The position numbers were made by a program, and so were the translations under genes. DNA of 64,000 nt from Bufo bufo (taxonomy: Eukaryota; Chordata; Amphibia; Anura; Bufonidae): NCBI RefSeq assembly GCF_905171765.1, contig NC_053393.1, positions 192,909,921-192,973,920 on the forward strand. The letters are read 5' to 3'. Positions 55,735 through 64,000 of this stretch are shown here, one piece after another; position 1 is the first letter of the stretch; the number at the start of each line of letters is the position of its first letter. A model generated the notes under the pieces. The model saw nothing but the letters and a program-made list of their open reading frames with translations, made no database searches and had not been told where the DNA came from.

Positions 55735-57092
55735 TCAGCCGCTTTCCTCTGGTGGAGTAGAGAAGTCAGGGGCAATCCAGGTCTTGTTCATTTTTATAAG
55801 AGTCAACTTGTCAGCATTTTCAGTTGACAGGCAGATGCGCTTATCAGTTAATATGCCCACAGCAGCACTAAATACCCCCTCTGACAAAACGCTGTGCGGC
55901 AGGGCCACTACTGCCCTCTGCTGCTCACAAAGCCTGGCCAACATTTGTAACGTGGAGTTCCAGTCCGTGCTCACGTCGCACAACAGTCAGTGAGCTGGCA
56001 ATTGCAAGCGCTGCTGCAGCGTTGCCAGACCGGAAATGGGCAACACGTGGCACCTTCACCAGTAGCTCAGGGTACGTTTTGAGAAACCGCTGAGCCACTA
56101 AGTTGAACACGTGGGCTAGGCATGGTATGTGTGTGAGCTTGCCGAGCTCCAAAGTCGCCACCAAGTTACGCCCATTATCAGACACAATCAGCTCAGTCTG
56201 GTCCCTTACACCCTGCCACAGCTCTGCGGCACTGTGCTGTTTGTCACCTAAACATATTAGTTTAAGCACGGCCTGTTGCTACTTCCCCACTGCAGTGCTA
56301 CACTGCTTCCAGCTACTGACTGATGGCTGACTGGTGCTGCTAGATGATAATTTAGAGGTGGAAGTGGAGGGGGAGTTGGAGGAGGATAAGGGGGGCTTGG
56401 TGCCACTAATGTAGGTAGTGGCGGAAATCCTGATGGAAGTAGGGCCCGCAATCCTTGGCATCGGTAGCACCTGTGCCATCCCAGGGTACGACTCACTCCC
56501 GGCCTCCACAACGTTCACCCAGTGTTCCGTCAGGGAAATGTAGCGTCCCTGGCCACAGGCACTTGTCCATGTGTCAGTCGTTAAGTGGACCTTCCCAATA
56601 ACTGCATTGGTCAGGGCATTCGTGATGTTATGGGACACATAGTGGTGTAAGGCAGGGATGGCACACTGGGAAAAATAGTGGCGGCTGGAGACTGAGTAAC
56701 GAGGGACCGCCGCCTCCATCAGGCTGCGGAAAGCCTCAGTGTCCACAAGCCTAACTGGCGACATTTCCAGGGCCAGCAATTTGGAAACATGCGCATTTAT
56801 TGCTATGGCCTGTGGCTGGGTATTTGCGCTTTCGTTCAAACGCCTGGGGTATGGACATCTGTACACGGCACTGGGACACAGAAGTGGATGTGCTAGCTGA
56901 TGGTGCTTGCAAAGGTCCAGGTGCAGGGCGGGAGGCATCCGGGCATGCGTCTTGGACAGGGGATTGGCCAGCAGGTAACACAGGGGAAGAGGAGGCAGTG
57001 GTGATTGTGGACCCAGGCGTTCGGCCCCCTACAGGGGACACAGTGGGCGAATGGAGCAGCGCATAGAAACATAGTAAGCGCTGTAACATCAC
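55735..57092 (-). pseudogene. hAT transposase, frameshifted
   Basis: Read on the minus strand from 57092 down: a Ser/Pro/Thr-rich N-terminus; a segment with YFSQCAIPALHHYV (about 56640-56680); KVHLTTDTWTSACGQGRY (about 56540-56595), including the first catalytic Asp region; a long Ser-rich insert (56290-56400); LIVSDNGRNL and CLAHVFNLVAQRF (56085-56200); and the C-terminal dimerisation region SAAVGILTDKRICLS with LTLIKMNKTWI (55770-55900). The frames 56279-56938, 55925-56269 and 55735-55983 differ, so at least two frameshifts exist. The BED finger is not visible. Confidence 0.9.
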
Positions 57093-57100
57093 TTCACTAA

Positions 57101-57639
57101 GCCCTACACAACCTGCTAGTTATATGATAATGTATGGACCCGTGAAAGGTCCTCTTTAAGGGGCATGTGACACATTTAGTCTTAGTTTTAATATCAGACC
57201 AGTACATTTTCTTGCAAAGTTGTTGACAGAATTTATAAAAATCTGTAACTGAATGTGAAATTTGGTTTCACATTCAGTTAACTCACGATTGGATATGTTT
57301 ACCACTAGGCATACATCTACTTCTTTTTCACTTTTCCTTGTTTTTGTTTCTTTCTTATGTTGTCTTCTTTTTCTGATTCCTTTCAGAATAGATGTACATA
57401 GTTTATCCATATTATTGTTTAGTTCAGTATGTATTTGCTCACATTACTCTATAGTTTTTATTTTCCTTACTTCTTGTTCAACTTCAATTACTTATTTTTG
57501 AGTTGTTTCAATTGACTGTTGTGGATGTTTTACTGTGGGCAACAGTAAGTCCAGGGAATGGTGTTTGCTCTTAGCATACCATCTCTGGTCATAGACAGGG
57601 TCGACTTATAATAATATTAGGGTTAAAGAGCATCTAAAT
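57101..57639. other. No recognisable feature
   Basis: AT-rich sequence between the two hAT regions. A small inverted repeat lies at 57250-57285 (AACTGAATGTGAAA with TTTCACATTCAGTT). Confidence 0.5.
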
Positions 57640-57779
57640 CCCCTTGGTATGCACAGGACTTTGATATATTTTGTCAATGTAGATGCATGAAGTGTTAAAC
57701 TCATTTCTTTCTTTTTCAATGTTTCAAGCCTTTTTGGCAAGTCTGCAATACATTGCTCTTTGACTTCCTCATCGTCCAC

Positions 57780-58760
57780 CCCCAACTCCTCCTCTACTTG
57801 CAGTGGCAGCTCCTCATCTTCCTCTTCCATGGCAGATTCCCTTTGTGTGTCTCCAGCAGCTATAGGGAGGACAGCAAGATGTGTCATCTGCTCTTATTCC
57901 GCTGAGAGGGATGACATCGTTCATGCCGCAGTTGTCCCTGCTGACGGACTTTGTGTCCTTTTTGAAGGACTTCAGTACCCAACAGGCGTCTCAGATGAGC
58001 TGCCACTACCTGACCTAGAAGCAACATATGCTCCCTGCTGCTAAGGCTGTCTGGTGCATGACAAAATTGATCAAATTTTTCCACTGCTCCTACAAAAGAT
58101 CAAGTATGTGCTATGTTGAATTCCAGCTAGATGGCACGTTGCACATTGACCCAATCGGCTGTGAAAGACATGCACTGTCCTTGCCTGTAAGAGCTGCTCC
58201 AGGTGTCCACCTTGGTGTGAACCTTGCTGCGCAGCAAGAATCGCAGGGAGCCTCCCACGTTGTCTGCCTAGTGAGAGTACAAGGCAGGGATGGCTTTTTG
58301 GGAAAGTAATTCTGGTTAGGAATCACCATTATCTTCGTAAGCGCACTCCATTAGCTCCTTAAAGGCAGCAGACTTGACTAAATGATACAGCAGTAACTAC
58401 ACCGCCTGCAACTTGGCCAGGTGGGAATTAAGCTTGCACACCATCGGATTGCTGGGTGCGTAGCGTTGTTTCCCGTCCATGCATTCGGTTATCGATGGCA
58501 TGTCGGTGGACGGGAGGAGGAGTCTAAGCCATAATGCTTATGGATGCGACCTGGCTGCTGCAAGGGGGAATTCCTACCTCTGTTTTCCCACAGGATGGGG
58601 TCATGTCTCTTCATGTGGTTCAATAGAGCTGTGGTGCCTACATTTGTGTTTGCCTGCCCACGTCATATTTTGCTATCGCACAGCTTGCACAAGGCAATTT
58701 TTTGGTCTTCCGGGAGCATGCAGAAAAAATGCCTGCTGGAAGATACTCGCACAGAAAAGG
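57780..58760 (-). pseudogene. hAT transposase remnant with BED finger
   Basis: On the minus strand, a BED zinc finger is visible at about 58600-58690 (LCKLCDS, then TNVGTTALLNHMKRHDP) with one internal stop. Downstream, SQKAIPALYSH is followed by a stop, and then KVHTKVDTWSSSYRQG and MSFTADWVN (about 58130-58310) correspond to the first catalytic Asp region of hAT transposases. An acidic segment (EEEDEELPLQVEEELG) lies near 57770-57830. The C-terminal dimerisation motif is missing. It is more decayed than the copy at 55.7-57.1 kb and appears to be a different family. Confidence 0.8.
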
Positions 58761-59639
58761 TAAAGGCAGCTGAGGTAGGCTCATCTCTGGAGCATTATGG
58801 ACCTAACCCACCCACAGTGTCAGCGGCATCACCAGATCCCAAAGCAGACTTGGCCCTGGCTGTTCTTTGGAAAGTACGTGGCCTCTTCTTTTTATTGCTG
58901 CCGCCATTACCCTCCTCATCAGCACCCTGATCCGGCTCCCAGGTCCTGTCCAGCACACAATCATCATCGGAGTCCTCACCCTCCCTTCAGCTTCTATAAG
59001 ACTGTGGGATATCATGGTGGGTTCTTTGGCCCCCTCCTCTGCTCTGCCCTGACTGCCACTGTTATTGCCCCCAAAGCCAATAAAGCAGCTACAAGGGCCA
59101 CTACTACTACCACCACCAACATGGCTATGCCTGGGGTCTGCAGCCTCCTCCTCCACCTCAGGGCAGTACGCTGACTGCTTTCACACAAGGTGTCAACAGG
59201 GAGACTCTCTTGACTATATGCCGTAGAGCGTGGTGGGTTTTTATTGCCACTTCTTAGGTAAAAGGAAGGTGCCTGCTAGGAAGGGGCAGTGAAGACAGAG
59301 AACTCCACTAAAAGCCTTCTTTTGAGCTGCAAGGAGAAGGATCAGAAGGAACACTTACCCCTGGCTCCACGGCATGATGTCAGACTGTGAAGTCACCTCC
59401 ATGTGATCCTGCTGCAACTGAGGAGGAGCGAGCCATCCAATTCACAATCTCATCTTTCTCCTGAACTATAATGTTGCACCTTTCCGAAGCCAGCAGGGAC
59501 AATTGCGGCCTATTACTACTACTACTGGCTGGATAGTTGGTGCTGCTACTACCCATATTCTGGCTCTGGGTCTTTTGTTTGTAGCCTAGACATTTTGGGG
59601 CCTCTCAGATAATGTTGTGCATTATCCTGTGTAATCATG

Positions 59640-61260
59640 TACAGATGCTGCTAGTTTGAATATAATCAACCCCCAATTTTTTTTTTATTAAAAACGTGTG
59701 AAGATTGAAATAAAGGTAAACAAATTTAGACCTAAATTCGTTATCACTCTCATATACTTTTGTGTGCTCCCCTGTCTATTGGTGTAGTTATCACATATAT
59801 ATGCTGCTAGTTTGATTATAATCAACAACTCCAATAAAACATTTTTTTAAATTGATGGAAACGTGTTTGCGAACACAGAAATAAAGAATAACGGATTTAG
59901 GCTTAAATTCATTATCCCTGACAGATACTTTTGTGTGCTGGACTGTGTATTGGTGTTGATCACCTATATGTTTGTTTAATTCATTAACGGATTATTACGG
60001 GCCAGGCCACATGCTCAATTTCACGTTAACACTCACAGGTAAATTGCTGCCCTAGTTGTACTGATCATCTATTTGCTGGTTTAATTAAATTAAACTCCCA
60101 AAAAAAGTATATTATTCCAACTGCGTGAAAACGGAATATACGGAAACGGACAATTGAGGCCTGACCCTTAATATCAAATTAACACTCACTGGTAAATTGT
60201 CAACCTAGCCTGTGTACTGGTATACTGATCACTTATATGCTGGTTTAATAAATTGAAACTGACCCCCCCCCCTCCAAATTTTAATTCCCAGAAATGGACA
60301 ATTAAGGTTTGAGGCTGAATTTCACATTAACACACATAGGTAGATTGCTGCCCTTTCCTGTGTATTGCTGCATTAATCACATATAATTAATATAATACAA
60401 ACATATGAAAATAGAATTCATGGAAATGAATGATTGAGGCTTGATGCTCAAATTCACTGCAACACTCACAGGTAGATTGCTCCACTACCCCATGTTTCGC
60501 AGTAGTAATAATGTATATATGCTGGTTTAATTAAGCGAAAATATCCCTGAACAAACCGTGTGGATATAGTATAAACAGAAATGGACCATTGAGGCCTGAT
60601 GCTCAAATTCCTTTAACACTCACAGGTAAATTGCTGCCCTAGGCTGTGTATTGCTATAGTAATCACATATACATACTGGTTTCACTAAATTAAATATTAA
60701 AAATAAAAAAATTACAGTCAAACCATGTGTATATAGAATAAATGGTAATTGAGGCCTGATGCTCAATTTGTCATTATCAAACACAGAAAAGTAGTTTGGT
60801 TTTCTTCTGATCACCCCAAAAAAATTAACCTTTTGGAAAAATTGGTGAACAATAACAGATGATTAAGGACTAAGCCTAGCGCTCAAATTCACGTTTACAC
60901 TCATAGGTAGATTTCTGCACTACCATGTGTTTCGCTGTAGTAATAACATATATATGCTGGTTTAAATAAATTGAACAATCCCCCAAAAATGTAATTCTAA
61001 CCGTGTGGATATAGAATAAACAGAAATGGATGACTGAGGCCTGACGCTCAAATTCACGTTAACACCCACATGTAAATTGTTACCCTAGTGTGTATTGGTG
61101 TACTGATCACCTATATGATGATTTGATTTGCGTTTGATAAAATGTAATAACCACCAAAAAAATATGTTTAATTGGAACTGCACTTTGTGTCTGTGGAGAT
61201 AATAAACAGATTTAACGGATCCTAATATTGCATTCTCAATCACTGATACTCTTTTTCAAA
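59640..61260. repeat. 140-165-bp diverged tandem repeat
   Basis: About ten units share AATCACATATATATGCTGGT-like, GGATATAGAATAAACAGAAA-like and TGAGGCCTGATGCTCAAATT phrases, with AACACTCACAGGTAAATTGC. Occurrences near 59795, 59960, 60070, 60225, 60375, 60510, 60660, 60940 and 61105 give the period. There is no coding content. Confidence 0.88.
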
Positions 61261-62240
61261 CTAAAACAAAACAAAAAATTAAACTAAATATGTAAGATGA
61301 CCTGACACAGAGATTCCATTAGTATTCTATATGCCATGCTAGATTTATGGTAGAACACGTGTTGTACAGTTTTTGCTTCTTCCACCCCCACCTCCCAAAA
61401 AAAAAGGATTTCTGTGAAAATGAGGGAAAAAAATAAAAGGATGTCCTTGAACATAGCTGTTTTTGAGATTTGCAGTAGCTGCAGTTCTTTTAGGAGACAC
61501 AGTGGCTACAGCTTCTCACTCCTTCCTCCTTGGCTGTCACCTTCCCTGATTGCTCCCATTCTATGCACAGAATTCTTCTTCTTTGTAATTCTAGCTTTTC
61601 CCTTCACTGTCGCTGGCAGTAGAATACAAGCTTGATTGATTTCTGACTGTCCCTGATTGTTTTTTCACTCTCCCTGACTCCCTAAGATAGTTTTTGTAGT
61701 AAGAGAAGTACAGTACCACTGCACACTTAAGGTTTTCATGAATGTAAAAAAAAATATTATTATGATATATCCTCCATATAGTGTATAGGCAAATAAAGAA
61801 GGAAATGCCGCTTATTAAATGTGACTATAAATCTTGACGTTTCAGTCAAATCCAGACCTTGGTCACAAAAGTCATACAGAGGAGAGATGATGGCAGTTTG
61901 AGGAGGACCCCCGTGGCACAGTGTGTAGGCGCTGTGGGGGATGCTGGAGGCATGTGAATGACATTCTACTCGTTCTGCTAGGGAACCTCTTTGCCTGCTG
62001 CAGCATTGATTGGCTCATCTAGCCTGGGAGCCAATCAGGGCAAGCCCTCCCCCCACCTTCCTCTCAGGGTCATGTGAGAAACCTTCTTATTCCTCCCCAG
62101 TGACTTTTCCCGATGACTTGTGCCTAATATGGTGCTAAGCACCATTATCGTGGATTTGTCGGAAAAAAAAAACTTATTATTGGGGTTCGTCTGCCATTTG
62201 AAAAATAGCAAAGCTGATCTAACTCGGTTTGGTCCAAACT
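61261..62240. other. Terminal region of the hAT element, no gene
   Basis: Mixed sequence with a CT-rich patch at 61470-61690 (repeated CCCTGATTG/TGACTGTCCC words). From 61840 it becomes GC-richer toward the putative terminus (GATTGGCTCATCTAGCCTGG). Confidence 0.4.
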
Positions 62241-62257
62241 GGTTCGCTCATCCTTGA

Positions 62258-62999
62258 GGTTTGGAACTCTGCAGTTATTGACTCAGCAGAGCATTGGTAA
62301 CTTTTATGCACCATACACCTCAACACTGGGCTACTCTACTAACTTTATGTGATCTACCACTTCATGACTGAGTTACTGTGGTTTATAAATATTTCAACTT
62401 TGTAATAATACCACTCACAGTTGATCAATAAAGGCACATCTGGGGAACATATGATACATGATGGCTACTCAAATGCATAGCCAACTATGTACTTATGGAA
62501 AGAGTGCAACATTATTTGATAAAGGCTCTCAAGTAGGACTTAATAAGACACATAGAAAGGGATTTTCATGGTGATAAAAACCCCTTTAACAAAAACTCTG
62601 TAGGAAGCAGATACATTTCTGGAAATTTTGATGCATCATTTCTGTTTGATTTCATTTTTAAAGGTAATAAAGCTGGACTCCCCAAATCTGTTACCTTTCT
62701 GATTTCCAGCATACAGCCCATTAATTAACAAGAAAGTTTACCTACAGCATTTATGCCCTTTTCATTATAAGTATTATTCCTTGAAAGCTTATAAAATGTA
62801 AGACATTTTTATTTTAACCAAGTCCATAAATTGCTTATGGTGGCTTCAAAAAGGAAGAGCCATTGCACTTAATGTGTGGTGTTAACATTTATTTTATTTT
62901 AAATCAATAGCTGTAAAATCTACTTCCAGCTTAGCTGCTTTAAATCCGTTACTGTGCCTGTAAGCTTTTAAATGCTGGTCATAATTAATATGCCTTTCC
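62258..62999. other. No recognisable feature
   Basis: AT-rich, unique-looking sequence without inverted ends, tandem units or coding similarity. Confidence 0.5.
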
Positions 63000-63600
63000 T
63001 ATTAATAGTATTATAGCAACTGTTGAGGAACGGTTGAGACGTGTGCATATATATCCATGCATGCCTGCAAACACGTGCGGGCATGTATGGTATATATATG
63101 CATACATTAACCACCGCATCATGGGGTGATGTGCGCAGATGTGCCCAGCATCTGCGCACGTCTGCCCATGGTGATCCCCAGGGGCTCATGGTGGCCCCTG
63201 TGGGAAATATGTGGTCCCTGGAAGCTGTGCCCCCTTATAATCCCCCTTATATTAGTATATATATGTGCCCCCTTATATGTGTCCCCTTATAGTTAGTATA
63301 TATTTCCTGTATGACCGTGTATATATTGGCCCTGTATGGCAAGTGGGGACATATGCATGTCCCCTGTATGTGATGCCCCAGATATATGCGAGGGTGTGTG
63401 TATATATAGATATGTGTGTATGTATTTGCACACGTGTCTATGTATATACACTTATGTCAGCATGACAGTATGTATGTGGGCTTATTGCTGCCCATTCATA
63501 CCCCCGGTTTTGTATGTGTATGTGTTATATGTATATATGCAATTCCAACTGTTATCAACAGAGTTGTTTAGAGAAAAACTTGTGCTGATAGCCTGTAGGA
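63000..63600. repeat. Low-complexity TATG/TATA/GTGTG tract
   Basis: Alternating purine-pyrimidine words (TATATATATGCATAC, GTGTGTATATATAGATATGT) and repeated CCCCTTATA phrases (63230-63295). Open frames follow the repeat and are rejected. Confidence 0.6.
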
Positions 63601-63699
63601 TAACAGCTGATTAGCATCTAGTCCCCTTTTGTTCAGGCCCCATACAATCAGACTCTCTGGCACCGTTCGTGAGAGGATTTTCTAAGACCTGTTTTTCCA

Positions 63700-64000
63700 C
63701 ACCTCTGCCCATGGCTAAAACTCCATGCCCCTACTCCCAGCATTTTTGGGACTAGGGGGGGGAGGACTCTGGGGATTGTAGGCAGGCATACGTCACAGTG
63801 ACGCTATGATGTCACATCCCTGAAGAAGGAGGAGGGGGGCTGGTTTTGGGCTATAAAGCCCCAAGCAGAGCAAAGGTGCGGCCTCTTGCAACCAGACTAG
63901 ATTCAGAGACGCAGGGGAGAGAGCAGCTTCATGATGACCACCTGGATAAGGCCTAAGTATACCTGTGTAGCCCCTACCTACCCCTCACATATCACCCCTG
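63700..64000 (+). promoter_or_regulatory. Possible TATA promoter, LTR-like edge
   Basis: GTTTTGGGCTATAAAGCCCC (63844-63863) contains a strong TATA box flanked by a small palindrome (GGGCT/AGCCCC). Upstream are GTCACAGTGACGC and TGATGTCACATC, CRE-like words. Downstream GTGCGGCCTCTTGCAACCAG would be the start region. This could be an LTR of an element lying beyond the window or the promoter of an unseen gene; the window ends before this can be tested. Confidence 0.4.

Larger units (their letters stand above)
54737..57100 (-). mobile_element. hAT element, minus strand, 5' portion uncertain
   Basis: The left end CAGGGATGCTCGGGTGCTCT is a hAT-type terminus, followed by a nearby inverted GGTACTCGGT-type palindrome. 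It contains a 41-bp minisatellite (55316-55605) and a decayed transposase (55735-57092). The matching right end was not found near 57100; the element may be truncated or continue into the next hAT region. Confidence 0.7.
57640..62257 (-). mobile_element. Second hAT element, minus strand
   Basis: Decayed transposase similarity at 57780-59530 is followed by 140-165-bp tandem repeats (59640-61260) and a hAT-like end, GGTTCGCTCATCCTT, near 62243-62257. The minisatellite-plus-BED-transposase layout mirrors the element at 33-44.7 kb. The left end is unclear. Confidence 0.65.

Noticed and set aside
63041..63614. Cys/Tyr-rich open frames near the right edge
   Set aside because: Products of TATG/TGTG low-complexity sequence.

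Overview
The window looks like intergenic DNA from a vertebrate, most likely an anuran amphibian. I infer this from the mix of repeats: TTAA-flanked foldback elements with frog-like ends, several Tc1 families, BED-finger hAT elements with internal minisatellites, a CR1 tail, and solo LTRs. I see no host protein-coding gene, no RNA gene and no bacterial-type operon. Every stretch with real protein homology is a decayed transposable-element gene.

Layout. 1-4.7 kb: a broken endogenous retrovirus with an LTR remnant, gag zinc finger, protease, RT/RNase H, integrase and the start of env. 5.2-5.9 kb: a 708-bp TTAA-flanked palindrome. 7.3-9.3 kb: a mariner-type remnant split by a Tc1 element. 9.4-10.5 kb: a foldback MITE and an internally deleted long-inverted-repeat Tc1. 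10.5-15.3 kb: foldback elements, a ~30-bp minisatellite and a tRNA-headed SINE. 15.5-22.3 kb: an old TTAA-flanked piggyBac-like element carrying nested insertions. 22.34-23.47 kb: a 1.1-kb element with ~110-bp terminal inverted repeats and a fragment of an unusual protein. 26.0-32.75 kb: a MITE split at a (TA)n tract by a 6.3-kb element whose terminal repeats match the split-direct-repeat plan of Ngaro/PAT-type retroelements. 33-44.7 kb: a large hAT element split by a 3.6-kb piggyBac-like element, a Tc1 and a solo LTR. 44.7-54.7 kb: more Tc1 and TTAA elements, a CR1 3' end and a solo LTR with perfect target duplication. 54.7-62.3 kb: two decayed minus-strand hAT elements with their minisatellites. 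63.6-64 kb: a TATA-containing, promoter-like edge.

The features do not act together as a pathway; their relation is one of layered insertion. Several insertions can be ordered by target-site duplications: TTAA at 33988/37627, GCATC at 40723/41751, GGAGC at 49325/49986, and TA for the Tc1 elements. The less ordinary signals are the chain of about 14 different hairpins at 34.0-34.9 kb, with a similar plan in unrelated TTAA elements; the split-direct-repeat element with strand-asymmetric T depletion; and the small element at 22.3 kb. All family names come from recall of motifs and ends; no database search was possible.
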